This document shows positions 8,523-17,200 of a stretch of DNA of 35,443 bases, piece by piece. The stretch lies in NCBI GenBank assembly GCA_937871625.1, contig CALMRD010000342.1, positions 1-35,443 on the forward strand. Reading direction: 5' to 3'. The notes under the pieces were generated by a model, which made no database searches, was not told the DNA's origin, and saw only the letters and a list, made by a program, of their open reading frames with translations. A program made the position numbers and the translations under genes. Position 1 is the stretch's first letter; each line of letters opens with the position of its first letter. This stretch comes from an uncultured Bacteroidales bacterium. GTDB taxonomy: Bacteria; Bacteroidota; Bacteroidia; Bacteroidales; VadinHA17.

Positions 8523-8566
8523 GCATGTGAAAAGTGAATGTTGCAGCCAGGATGCCTACAGGGTTA
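8523..8566. repeat. 44-bp element shared by the leaders of A and C, copy 2
   Basis: Matches 2627-2670 at 36 of 44 bases and lies about 160 bases upstream of gene C, between it and the ATPase stop. The rest of the 8366-8604 gap holds the C promoter and a short open stretch (8409-8555, minus) ending NESNLSGIILFHH with no good start. Confidence 0.6.
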
Positions 8567-8604
8567 TTCAATAGTCTGGAGGAACCGAGGGCTGAAATGG
8601 TTCA

Positions 8605-9750
8605 TTACAAAGTCAATAACCATTCTCTGAACACCGGATTGGCAAACCTGTATTCGTTTTCAGATTTATAAACCAACGCTTTTTTTTGCAAGGCTTTAAG
8701 TGCCTCAGTCAGTGAAGAACTTACAGGCAGGTCAAACATAGTTCGGACTTTGTCTGAAAAAATGCCGGAGCCTCCATTCTTTGCCAATGCCAGCAGGGTT
8801 GAACGTTGTGTTGTGGTCAACTGATCATATATGTCCTGGAAGATATCTATCTGTGAATACATCACCCTGTTCAACCAGCTATCCCTGAAATCTTCTTTGT
8901 CCTGGTCAATTCCGCTTCGTATTAAGTCAAAAACCACGGAAGCAAAAAATTGAGTATAATGTGGCTGACACTCCGATACTTCAAGGATACTTTCAACCGT
9001 ATGTTTTCTTATCTCCAGGCCATAATCATTGAACTTTTCTTTAATGAAACCCGATAGTTCTGTTTTATTGATCACGGACAATTTCATCCTGGTTGCAAAC
9101 TCGAAAAAAGGTGACTGTGCAGAAGCAAAAATATCTTCCATCATAGATTGTTTGCTCCCAAGAAATATGTACGAAACGTCACGATGTCTCTGGAACGAGG
9201 AACGCATCCAGTTCAACAGGAACGGGTCAATTCTTGAAATCTCCTGGAACTCATCAAAGGCAATGCATATCCGCTTTTTCCTTTGTTGGGAGATACTATT
9301 GGGAACGTCGAGTATTGTTTCAATATCTCGCTGCTGTTCTATCTTGTTTATATTAAGGGAAAATCCGGGATTTCCGAATTGATCAAATGATACCCCCGGA
9401 GAAAGATGCCTGAAACTATCCGACAATTTATTTGTCAGACTTTTTATTTCATCTCTCCAGTTAAATAGTTCCCTGGCAAGTATATCTGAGTATTTCCTGC
9501 TAAAATCATCCAGGGATTTAATGTTGTAGAGATCAACATAAATGCAGATAGCTGATGTCGTTTCACGGAATACCTTATCAACAAGTGATGTTTTGCCAAA
9601 TCGCCTTGGCGAAAACAGCCACGTAGAGTATCCGTTTTCAATTTGTTGCTTCAGAAACGATATCTCCTTTATTCTGTTGCAGAATGCTGTGTCATCGATA
9701 ACAACACCGAACTGGAAAGGATTGCCGTCTAATTCATTCTTTGATTTCAT
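8605..9750 (-). CDS. AAA ATPase of the archaeal-ATPase/STAND-related type
   Basis: A 381-residue predicted cytoplasmic P-loop ATPase. The Walker A is SPRRFGKTS (residues 47-55), with serine in place of the usual first glycine, as part of the PRRxGKTSL pattern typical of this family. The Walker B is ICIAFDEFQE (161-170). Residues around 190-200 (FIFLGSKQSMM in sense, YIFLGSKQ) resemble sensor 1. The last 90 residues look like a winged helix (QRSTLLALAKNG, then SSLTEALKALQKKALV). Such proteins are common in Bacteroidota and archaea and are poorly characterised. Some act as regulators or as parts of conflict systems. It opens the minus-strand cluster of TIR genes C, B and A, 233 bases before C. 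An inverted repeat just upstream of the start suggests its own control. Confidence 0.8.
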   Translation of the reverse strand: MKSKNELDGNPFQFGVVIDDTAFCNRIKEISFLKQQIENGYSTWLFSPRRFGKTSLVDKVFRETTSAICIYVDLYNIKSLDDFSRKYSDILARELFNWRDEIKSLTNKLSDSFRHLSPGVSFDQFGNPGFSLNINKIEQQRDIETILDVPNSISQQRKKRICIAFDEFQEISRIDPFLLNWMRSSFQRHRDVSYIFLGSKQSMMEDIFASAQSPFFEFATRMKLSVINKTELSGFIKEKFNDYGLEIRKHTVESILEVSECQPHYTQFFASVVFDLIRSGIDQDKEDFRDSWLNRVMYSQIDIFQDIYDQLTTTQRSTLLALAKNGGSGIFSDKVRTMFDLPVSSSLTEALKALQKKALVYKSENEYRFANPVFREWLLTL

Positions 9751-9779
9751 AGTGACATAGCTTACTGGGCAATTAAACG

Positions 9780-9812
9780 TTTCGTATAATTACGACACGT
9801 AAATATACGAAA
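9780..9812. promoter_or_regulatory. 33-bp near-perfect palindrome upstream of the ATPase gene
   Basis: Arms TTTCGTATAATTACG (9780-9794) and CGTAAATATACGAAA (9798-9812) are inverted repeats with 14 of 15 positions matching around ACA. It lies 30 bases before the ATG at 9750 and includes TATATTTA on the minus strand, one base off the -7 consensus. An operator for a dimeric repressor overlapping the promoter is the simplest reading. Confidence 0.6.
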
Positions 9813-10002
9813 TAAATATTATGACAGCATTTTTTTTGTAAGAATATTTATGCCGATAGGATTTACCACTTCATGCTGGCTTAACTGATCATTTTAAGAT
9901 GGTCGCAACTGCCGGCCAGCCTGAGTTCTGCTTTGTAATCCCGCATTTCGGTCAATCGACTAACATGCAAATAATCAATATTATAGCGAAGCCTTACGGT
10001 TG

Positions 10003-10024
10003 TTAACGCAAAATTAACGTAAAA
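10003..10024. promoter_or_regulatory. Tandem 11-bp repeats upstream of susC
   Basis: TTAACGCAAAA (10003-10013) is followed directly by TTAACGTAAAA (10014-10024), one helical turn apart, about 290 bases before susC. This could be a regulator site. Apart from this, the ATPase palindrome and a candidate promoter, I see nothing in the 562-base gap 9751-10312. Confidence 0.4.
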
Positions 10025-10110
10025 AAAATGCAACAACAGGGTCAGTTACCGGTCTTTATCTGGAAAACGGTCATGGACAGGGCCGGTTTTCGGGTACAGT
10101 AAAAAGCATC

Positions 10111-10140
10111 TTGTAACTGTTTTTTCTAGCCATGAATTTG
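10111..10140 (+). promoter_or_regulatory. Candidate susC promoter
   Basis: TTG (10111-10113), 19 bases, then TGAATTTG (10133-10140), which differs from TAnnTTTG by one base. It would give a leader of about 165 bases before the ATG at 10313. Confidence 0.35.
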
Positions 10141-10312
10141 ACGGGATGGACAGATCTCCCAAATTCTGCAATCAGTCCTTTTTTTGAATTAGTGTTAATC
10201 TTAATGCCATGGAAAGATTACATCTTCTCTTTACTGCTGTTTACGGTTTATGGCTTACAGCTTCGGCGTAGCGTTTATATTTTTTTAAAAAACTAACCTA
10301 AATGTAAAGCTT

Positions 10313-13300
10313 ATGAAAAAATTGCTTTTGTATTTGGTCTTTTTTGTGCTGGGGGCTTCTGCCCTGATAGCGCAGACGAGGGTAATTACGGGGAGAGTTA
10401 CTTCATCCACTGAAGGTGAGGGGACACTTCCTGCAGTTACCGTTATTGTAAAAGGTACTGCGATCGGCACCTCAACAGATGCTGATGGAAGGTATTCCCT
10501 GTCTGTTCCCGCAGATGCGACAACGTTGGTGTTCTCCTTCATCGGCATGAAGCCGCAGGAGGTAGCCATTGAGGGGCGTACTGTCATTAATGTTATCATG
10601 GAACCGGAGACAGTGGGCCTTGATGAGGTTGTGGTGACGGCTCTCGGTATCACCCGGGAGAAGAAATCGTTGGGCTATGCCACCCAGGAGGTCAAGGGTG
10701 ATATAATCTCCAACGTCAAGACATCCAACTTTGTGAACAACCTCTCAGGCAAAATCTCCGGAGTACAGATTCAAAGGAACCAGAATATGGGAGGTTCTAC
10801 CAACGTTATTGTCCGGGGTAGCAAATCACTGGTAAACAGTAACCAGGTTCTTTATGTTGTCGACGGGGTACCTATCAACAATCAAATTGGAAAATACACT
10901 GATGTTGGAGTTACCTCAGGCCAGGCCGCCACGGTTGCCGGTTATGACTACGGTAATGCGGCATCAGATATAGATCCTGAGAATATTGAATCAATCAATA
11001 TCCTTAAAGGAGCAGCAGCCACAGCCCTTTATGGCTCCCGTGCCTCGGCCGGTGTTATCATGATAACCACCAAAAAAGGGGCAATACTAAAAGAAGGAGA
11101 GAAGGCGCCTATAGGAATTTCACTTAGTTCCGGCTTCACTTTCAGTAAAATCGACAAATCAACTTTCCCTGTCTATCAGGATCAGTACGGTGCCGGCTAT
11201 GGTTACGGAGACCCACCTGATTTTGGTTTGAGAACGACATCAGGAAGCCTTACTACAAGTGATCCGGTCAATGACCCTCTGGTCAGATGGGTGCAGACAA
11301 CCGAAGACGCATCTTTCGGTCCCAGATTTGACGGCCAGCCTGTGTGGGGCTGGTATTCGGTTGACCCCGAATCACCATGGTATAAGCAATCAAAACCATG
11401 GGAGTTTTCAAAGAACGGCCCTATCACCTTCTTTGAAACGCCGTATACTTATACCAATACTGTTGCTATTGAAAAAGCTACCGATTTCAGTACCATGAGG
11501 CTCTCCTATACCAATTACAACGCCACAGGTTTGCAGCCAAACAGCTCCTTAAAAAGAAATAACCTGACGCTGACCGGGACCTGGAATGTCAATAAAAGGC
11601 TCACGGTTTCGGCTATAGGTAATTACATTTTACTTAAGGGTAAGGGCCGTAATACGACAGGTTATAATGGTAATATTGTAACCAACTTCCGTCAGTGGCA
11701 GCAGACCAACCTGGATTTCAAGGATCTTAAGACGGCTTATGAACTTACCGAGAGAAACTTAACCTGGAATTATAATTCCTCATTGACGTATCCTATTTAT
11801 TCCAATAACCCTTATTGGGATGCATACCAGAACTACGAGACTGATTCAAGAACCCGCTTTATCGGTAATGCCTCCGTCAATTATAAAGTTTTCGATTGGC
11901 TGAATATCTATGGACGAATAGCTGCAGATACATATTATGAAATGCAGGAAGAAAGGAGAGCAGTAGGTAGTGTCTCCATGCGTTTCGGACTTGCAAACGT
12001 GCCGGCCAGGGTCACATCCGGATATCTCCGCAGGGATAATACTTTCAGCGAATACAACGTGGATTTGATGATGAAATTCAATAAGAAAATTGGTGAGTCT
12101 CTGAGCATCAACGGAATACTGGGATTTAACGAACGAAGAACCAATAATGTATTCTTCTCCAACGCTACCAATGGCGGATTGCTCATTCCCGGAATATATT
12201 CACTGCAAAACAGTTTGCAGGCATTACCGTTGCCCCTGGAAGCTAACCAGATTGTTGGCGTAAGAAGCGAATATATAAGCCTGTCATTAGGATATAAAGA
12301 CTTCCTGTTCGTGGATGGAACATACCGTAATGATTATGCTTCTACTCTGCCTGTCAGTAATAATAAGTACCAGTATCCTTCTGTCACCGGAGCATTTCTG
12401 TTTTCCAATATTGTCAATGCGAAGTGGTTGTCAATGGGTAAACTTCGCTTGAATTATGCTCAGGTCGGTAATCTTGCCGGATTTGATCTGCTTTATGATG
12501 TTTACCTGGCAAACAGTCCGATGAATGGTGCCAATACGCAGCTTGCTGCCATTAAAAGGAATCCGAATCTGAAAAACGAACGCACAAACAGCATTGAAGG
12601 AGGCCTCGAAATGGCATTCTTTAATGCGCGCGTCGGTTTCGACCTGGCCCTTTATCAAACCAATTCAAAGGATCAGATTATCCCTGTTACCGTCAGCCAG
12701 ACTACAGGCTTTCAAAGCTTAATGCTCAATACCGGTGAAATTCAAAATAAAGGAATTGAGTTTACTGTAAGTGCCACACCGATAAGAACCGGATCATTCA
12801 GCTGGGATATGACCCTGAACTGGTCAAAGAATAAGAACGAGGTAATAGCCTTATATCCGGGAATTACAAATCTTCGCCTGAACTCGGTTAATTTACAGGG
12901 CGGCGTCACTGTGAATGCCGAAGTCGGCAGGCCTTATGGAACAATTAAGGGGAAAGATTATACCTATGATGCCAATGGGAATAAAATTATCGATGCTGAG
13001 ACCGGTACGCCTGTAATAACAAGCTCGGCCGCCATTTCTATCGGGAACTTTACCCCCGACTGGACCGGAGGTATTAATAACTCATTCAGCTATAAAAATA
13101 TGGCACTGAGCTTCCTTGTTGATGTGCAAAAAGGTGGTGATATTTTCTCACTCGATATGTATTATGGCCTGTCCAGCGGCTTGTACCCTGAGACTGCTTT
13201 TACAAATGACCTGGGTAATCCTGTTAGGGATCCGATCGTCTGGGTTGATGAGGATAATCATAGTCTGGGTTATGCCTCCACAAGTGGCGGATACATCATT

Positions 13301-13657
13301 GAGGGTGTAAATGTTATTGACGGAGTAAGCGTACCCAATAAAACCCGCGTTGATGCTACCAATGCCGACGGGTTTGGTATAGGTCTTCTGCCCCATTCAG
13401 CATTTGTTTATGACGCCAGTTATGTTAAACTGAGAGAAATTGTCTTCACGTATAACGTTCCATCCAAATTGCTGAGCAAGACATTTATCAAAGGAGTATC
13501 AGTGAGTGCAATTGCTTCGAATCCCTGGATAATACATAAGAATTTACCTTACGCCGATCCCGAATCAGGGATGACAGCAGGTAATATCCAGGGCTACACA
13601 ACCGGATCACTCCCGACTACGCGTGATTTCAGTTTCAATTTAAAACTTAACTTTTAA
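10313..13657 (+). CDS. SusC-family TonB-dependent outer-membrane transporter
   Basis: A 1114-residue SusC/RagA-type receptor, the usual length. It has a signal peptide (MKKLLLYLVFFVLGASALIAQ), then a carboxypeptidase-regulatory-like beta domain (TGRVTSSTEGEGTLPAVTV to about residue 100), a TonB-box region at DEVVVTALGI, a plug domain (LSGKISGVQI, VIVRGSKSL, VLYVVDGVPINNQ, ALYGSRASAGVIMITTKKG) and a beta-barrel ending FSFNLKLNF. It imports a bulky ligand across the outer membrane with energy from TonB-ExbBD, together with its SusD partner 11 bases downstream. No glycoside hydrolase, peptidase of the PUL type or sigma/anti-sigma pair lies nearby, so the substrate is unknown. The ATG at 10313 has an A-rich leader without a Shine-Dalgarno sequence. 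Confidence 0.95.
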   Translation: MKKLLLYLVFFVLGASALIAQTRVITGRVTSSTEGEGTLPAVTVIVKGTAIGTSTDADGRYSLSVPADATTLVFSFIGMKPQEVAIEGRTVINVIMEPETVGLDEVVVTALGITREKKSLGYATQEVKGDIISNVKTSNFVNNLSGKISGVQIQRNQNMGGSTNVIVRGSKSLVNSNQVLYVVDGVPINNQIGKYTDVGVTSGQAATVAGYDYGNAASDIDPENIESINILKGAAATALYGSRASAGVIMITTKKGAILKEGEKAPIGISLSSGFTFSKIDKSTFPVYQDQYGAGYGYGDPPDFGLRTTSGSLTTSDPVNDPLVRWVQTTEDASFGPRFDGQPVWGWYSVDPESPWYKQSKPWEFSKNGPITFFETPYTYTNTVAIEKATDFSTMRLSYTNYNATGLQPNSSLKRNNLTLTGTWNVNKRLTVSAIGNYILLKGKGRNTTGYNGNIVTNFRQWQQTNLDFKDLKTAYELTERNLTWNYNSSLTYPIYSNNPYWDAYQNYETDSRTRFIGNASVNYKVFDWLNIYGRIAADTYYEMQEERRAVGSVSMRFGLANVPARVTSGYLRRDNTFSEYNVDLMMKFNKKIGESLSINGILGFNERRTNNVFFSNATNGGLLIPGIYSLQNSLQALPLPLEANQIVGVRSEYISLSLGYKDFLFVDGTYRNDYASTLPVSNNKYQYPSVTGAFLFSNIVNAKWLSMGKLRLNYAQVGNLAGFDLLYDVYLANSPMNGANTQLAAIKRNPNLKNERTNSIEGGLEMAFFNARVGFDLALYQTNSKDQIIPVTVSQTTGFQSLMLNTGEIQNKGIEFTVSATPIRTGSFSWDMTLNWSKNKNEVIALYPGITNLRLNSVNLQGGVTVNAEVGRPYGTIKGKDYTYDANGNKIIDAETGTPVITSSAAISIGNFTPDWTGGINNSFSYKNMALSFLVDVQKGGDIFSLDMYYGLSSGLYPETAFTNDLGNPVRDPIVWVDEDNHSLGYASTSGGYIIEGVNVIDGVSVPNKTRVDATNADGFGIGLLPHSAFVYDASYVKLREIVFTYNVPSKLLSKTFIKGVSVSAIASNPWIIHKNLPYADPESGMTAGNIQGYTTGSLPTTRDFSFNLKLNF

Positions 13658-13668
13658 TTGAAAATACC

Positions 13669-15168
13669 ATGAAAAAGATATTGATATGCATTTCAGTTAT
13701 CCTGGCGCTTTCCGCCTGCACCAAACTGGAAGATTTGAATCAAAACGTAAAGGATTTTACAACCGTATCGGGAGAATCACTTTACAATGGAGCTACAAGG
13801 CAATTTATGATCCAGTTGTCCACAGAGAGTGTTAACCTCAATCTTACACTGATGTGGATGCAGCACTTTGCCAATACTACTTATCCTGATGAAAGCAGGT
13901 ACGACATGACTACGCGAAATGTACCTGTTAACACCTCGAACGCGATGTACAGGCTTGTGCTTTCGAATTATAAGGAAGCTGCAAGGGTACTGGAGACTCA
14001 ACCCCTGGCAGGCATTTCACAGGCACAGCGTGATAACCAATTGGCTATCATAGAAATAATGTCAGTTTTTGCCTGGAGTTATATCATTGAGAATTTTGGA
14101 GATATGCCATACTCTGAGGCACTCGATTTCAGTTACCCGTCTCCTGCCTATGATGACGCTCTTACTGTTTACAAGGATCTCATTAGCCGTCTTGACGCAG
14201 CAAAGGCACAACTTGACCTCACCGTGGGTGGTATGCCGGAAGGTTATGACAATATCTGCGGGAGCTCACCGGCAGGAACTGTCATGTGGGATAAATTTGC
14301 CAACACATTAAAGCTCAGGATGGGCCTGATGCTCTATGATGTTGATGCCGGATATTCCAAAACCGTTGTGGAGGCAGCCGCTCCGAACGTTTTTGATGCA
14401 GGTGATGTCATGACGATGACATGGCTGGCAGAAGCACCCAATGAGAATCAGCAGTTTCTTGACTTTGTGCAGTCCGGCCGTGATGACTATGTTGTAACTT
14501 CCAATATAATAGATGCAATGCAGCCATCTACCCCAAGGCCTGACACAAGTATATTGATTGTCACGGTCACTGATCCGCGCCTTAAATTCTATGCCATCCC
14601 TGTTGTTGGCAGTAATCCTCCTGTTTACCTTGGTGGTGCTCAGGGTCAGGCCAATGGATATCCGTCATTCTCCCATGTGCACCCGATGCACCTTGAGGCA
14701 GACAGACCATGGATAATAAGTGACTACACTGAAGCTGAATTCCTCCTGGCTGAAGCAGTGGAAAGGGGGTTCAGCGTTGGGGGCACTGCTGAAACACATT
14801 ATAACAATGCAGTAGAATCGTCTATCCTCTACTGGGGCGGAACACCTGCAGAAGCAGATGCATACCTGGCTCAGCCTTCGGTGGCTTATGCAACAGCATT
14901 CCCAAGCTGGAAACAGAAAATCGGAACCCAGGCATGGCTGGCCTACTGGCTCCGCGGGAATACTCTCTGGAATTCCTACAGGAGGCTGGATTATCCACGG
15001 CTGTTTGCTCCGCCAAACTATAAACAGAATATCAACAAGGTACCTGTCAGGCTGTTTTATCCTATTGCCGAGCAGACCCTTAACCCCGAAAATTACGAAG
15101 CTGCTTCGACGGCAATTGGTGGTGATTCACCATTGACCAGGCTGTTCTTCGACAAAGAAATGTACTAA
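13669..15168 (+). CDS. SusD/RagB-family surface lipoprotein
   Basis: A 499-residue SusD-like ligand-binding lipoprotein. The lipoprotein signal is MKKILICISVILALSAC, with the lipidated cysteine at 17. The interior has the alpha-helical TPR-like layout of SusD proteins of the SusD_2 type (IMSVFAWSYIIENFGDMPYSEAL, and DYTEAEFLLAEAVERG). The C-terminus ends in RRLDYPRLFAPP and VPVRLFYPIAEQTLNPENY, typical of the family. It caps the SusC barrel on the cell surface and supplies ligand. The gene is 11 bases after susC in the same operon and is closed by a strong hairpin at 15181. Ligand not predictable. Confidence 0.95.
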   Translation: MKKILICISVILALSACTKLEDLNQNVKDFTTVSGESLYNGATRQFMIQLSTESVNLNLTLMWMQHFANTTYPDESRYDMTTRNVPVNTSNAMYRLVLSNYKEAARVLETQPLAGISQAQRDNQLAIIEIMSVFAWSYIIENFGDMPYSEALDFSYPSPAYDDALTVYKDLISRLDAAKAQLDLTVGGMPEGYDNICGSSPAGTVMWDKFANTLKLRMGLMLYDVDAGYSKTVVEAAAPNVFDAGDVMTMTWLAEAPNENQQFLDFVQSGRDDYVVTSNIIDAMQPSTPRPDTSILIVTVTDPRLKFYAIPVVGSNPPVYLGGAQGQANGYPSFSHVHPMHLEADRPWIISDYTEAEFLLAEAVERGFSVGGTAETHYNNAVESSILYWGGTPAEADAYLAQPSVAYATAFPSWKQKIGTQAWLAYWLRGNTLWNSYRRLDYPRLFAPPNYKQNINKVPVRLFYPIAEQTLNPENYEAASTAIGGDSPLTRLFFDKEMY

Positions 15169-15180
15169 TTTTAGAATCAG

Positions 15181-15216
15181 GCCGTCTCAGTGTTATCACT
15201 GAGACGGCTCTTTTCT
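15181..15216 (+). terminator. Terminator after susCD
   Basis: Perfect 12-bp stem GCCGTCTCAGTG / CACTGAGACGGC with TTAT loop, followed by TCTTTTCT. It lies 12 bases after the susD stop. Confidence 0.85.
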
Positions 15217-15333
15217 ATATCATATTACATTCGGTGAGTCAACCTCCTTTCATGTTGTAGTTGAGGTTGGAGAATTAATTCCACACTTAACCTTTCAATT
15301 TATTTAGTTTCTGAATGCGAAAAAAACAAGGAA

Positions 15334-16044
15334 ATGAGACAAGCTGCATTGTTATTAGGTTTTTTGATTATCGCCTCCGGTTTTTCAGAGGCTTACTCGC
15401 AGAGTAACTGCAAGGTTCTGAAGCCCGGGATTGACAGTATATATACCGGAGGCTGTAAACAGGGTCTGGCTGACGGCCAGGGAGTGGCCTCCGGGATCGA
15501 TAATTACACCGGTGAGTTTAAAAAAGGTCTGCCTAACGGTATCGGAACTTATACCTGGAATACCGGTGAAAAATATGAGGGCGAATGGAAAAAAGGTCTG
15601 AGAAATGGTACCGGTACATTTACCAGTAAGCACGATGGCCGTGACTCAATTGTTACAGGCATCTGGGAAAGTGATAAGTATATCGGAGAAGAGAGTATTC
15701 CTCCATTTGTTATCCAATACCGGAGCGGTATATCAAGGGTTTCCTGTTTGAGGACGGGAGATCAGCCCCTTCGTGTATACTATAAATTCACCAGGGGAGG
15801 CGGCACCTCGGAGTATACCAGCCCGATAAGTGATCTCCTTCTCCAGGGGAGCTCAGGCAGCGAAAGCGGTTCAAGCAATAATTTCGGATTCGACACTGTC
15901 ACCTTCCCATTTGAAGGAAAAATAAAATTCTCTGCACCAAGTGCATTTAGTTCACAGGGTTCACAATCTGCCGTAACCCTCAACTATGAACTGAATCTGG
16001 TCATTAATCAGCCCGGGGCCTGGATGGTTACGATATTCTATTGA
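15334..16044 (+). CDS. Secreted MORN-repeat protein
   Basis: A 236-residue protein with a signal peptide (MRQAALLLGFLIIASGFSEAYSQ). Two clear MORN repeats follow: YTGEFKKGLPNGIGTYTW and YEGEWKKGLRNGTGTFT (about residues 50-95), with degenerate copies on either side (GCKQGLADGQGVASG before, VTGIWESDKYIGE after). The last 110 residues are a beta-rich region without a recognised domain, with a Ser/Gly-rich loop (QGSSGSESGSSNNFG). MORN repeats are structural; no enzymatic residues are visible. Function unknown, probably envelope-associated. It stands alone between a terminator and two downstream hairpins. Confidence 0.8.
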   Translation: MRQAALLLGFLIIASGFSEAYSQSNCKVLKPGIDSIYTGGCKQGLADGQGVASGIDNYTGEFKKGLPNGIGTYTWNTGEKYEGEWKKGLRNGTGTFTSKHDGRDSIVTGIWESDKYIGEESIPPFVIQYRSGISRVSCLRTGDQPLRVYYKFTRGGGTSEYTSPISDLLLQGSSGSESGSSNNFGFDTVTFPFEGKIKFSAPSAFSSQGSQSAVTLNYELNLVINQPGAWMVTIFY

Positions 16045-16068
16045 TTCAATATCTTCTGCTCCGGAAAC

Positions 16069-16107
16069 CCTGGCCGTGAGAATCTCACCAGGCCCGGACC
16101 TGCTTTT
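16069..16107 (+). terminator. Possible weak terminator after the MORN gene
   Basis: Hairpin of GTGAG/CTCAC (16076-16080, 16084-16088) extended by CCTG/CAGG across a 3-base bulge, with CTTTTATT about 10 bases later. The 318-base gap 16045-16362 otherwise holds the stronger hairpin at 16186 and a possible -7 box. Confidence 0.35.
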
Positions 16108-16185
16108 ATTGCTGCCCAATCTGTTCTCTGAGAAAGAGCTTATATCAGCAGTAAAGAACCTCCGGTTTTATGATTTTAAATAAAT

Positions 16186-16220
16186 AGGCTGTCCTGGTGA
16201 TTAGGGCAGCCTCTTTTTTT
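16186..16220 (+). terminator. Rho-independent terminator
   Basis: Arms AGGCTGTCCT (16186-16195) and AGGGCAGCCT (16203-16212) pair with one G-T wobble around a 7-base loop, followed by C and seven T residues (16214-16220). Confidence 0.8.
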
Positions 16221-16310
16221 GACAGGATATAAGGTGAAAATTCTCTTCAGCACACAACCGGGCAGTGGCCTTTACTTTTATGTGACTATGTAAAATCGAA
16301 CGATATTATG

Positions 16311-16318
16311 TAAGTTTG
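16311..16318 (+). promoter_or_regulatory. Candidate -7 box of the CPBP gene
   Basis: TAAGTTTG fits TAnnTTTG exactly, 44 bases before the ATG, but there is no TTG at the expected -33 spacing. Confidence 0.35.
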
Positions 16319-16362
16319 AGATCACCTTAAATCTCAGGTTCACGATACTGCAAAAAGTAACT

Positions 16363-17130
16363 ATGATCAATTCCCTGACTCCGGAAATGTCGTGGCAGCA
16401 AAATGATATATATTCGGTACTGCCAGTCCTGCTGACCTTTGCCTTTTTTACTCTTTACTGGTTTATCTCCCAGTCAGACAGAATAAGGCGGGAATTTTAC
16501 GACAACAATGATCCTGACGAGGCAACTGTTTATCATATCTCCTTTAACAGGATTGCAGGATTTGTGCTGATGGGGATATTCCCTCTCCTGATATGCCTGA
16601 TATTGCTCCCAGGCTATACCATTGCGGATTTCGGACTAAAATTACTCCCGGATAATTTTGCATTTACTGCCATCGCCGTTATTCTGCTCTCGCTGATAAT
16701 GATTCCGATTGTATCGGGCAGTGCAAGGAGACCCCAGATCCAGGATGCTCATCCACAGATACGGGCGAGGATCTGGACGCGTAAAACGGCAGTTATTGAT
16801 GCATTGACATGGGCACTCTACCTCCTTGGTTATGAGACGTTATTCCGGGGGGTTCTTCTGTTTCCCCTTGCAGAGTCTATTGGTGTCTGGGCGGCAATTG
16901 CCATAAACATTGCGTTGTATTCAGCCGCGCACATTCCGCATGGAAAGGCCGAAACTGTCGCTGCCGTTCCGTTCGGTTTCGTTCTCTGCATCCTGACCCT
17001 TTATTCAGGGACGATCTGGATTGCTTTCCTTGCTCATCTTGTGAATGCCCTGACGGTCAGCTTTTCTGCAATGAAGTATAATCCTGAAATGAGATACATC
17101 GGTACCTGGAGAAAGGCGGCCAACCTTTGA
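16363..17130 (+). CDS. CPBP-family intramembrane metalloprotease (CAAX protease-like)
   Basis: A 255-residue polytopic membrane protein with about six to seven hydrophobic helices (VLPVLLTFAFFTLYWFI, IAGFVLMGIFPLLICLILL, FAFTAIAVILLSLIMIPIV, then the catalytic half). The CPBP motifs are present in order: YETLFRGVLL (E and R of motif 1, with one glutamate instead of the usual EE pair), HIPHG (motif 2) and AHLVNAL (motif 3). This family covers CAAX-prenyl endopeptidase relatives and bacteriocin-immunity proteins; the substrate cannot be inferred. It is transcribed toward the radical SAM gene, leaving a 70-base convergent gap with no clear terminator. It may be active, since the conserved His, Glu and Asn remain. 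Confidence 0.85.
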   Translation: MINSLTPEMSWQQNDIYSVLPVLLTFAFFTLYWFISQSDRIRREFYDNNDPDEATVYHISFNRIAGFVLMGIFPLLICLILLPGYTIADFGLKLLPDNFAFTAIAVILLSLIMIPIVSGSARRPQIQDAHPQIRARIWTRKTAVIDALTWALYLLGYETLFRGVLLFPLAESIGVWAAIAINIALYSAAHIPHGKAETVAAVPFGFVLCILTLYSGTIWIAFLAHLVNALTVSFSAMKYNPEMRYIGTWRKAANL

Positions 17131-17200
17131 TGGAAAGGTTATCGTCATCAGGCCCGGGAAGTTTGGGGTAATCAGCGGTCAGCGGTGGCAGGCCCTCAAT

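Noticed and set aside
10313-15168. Polysaccharide utilisation locus
   Set aside because: Only SusC and SusD are present. No glycoside hydrolase, polysaccharide lyase, sulfatase or hybrid regulator lies nearby, so no substrate call is justified.
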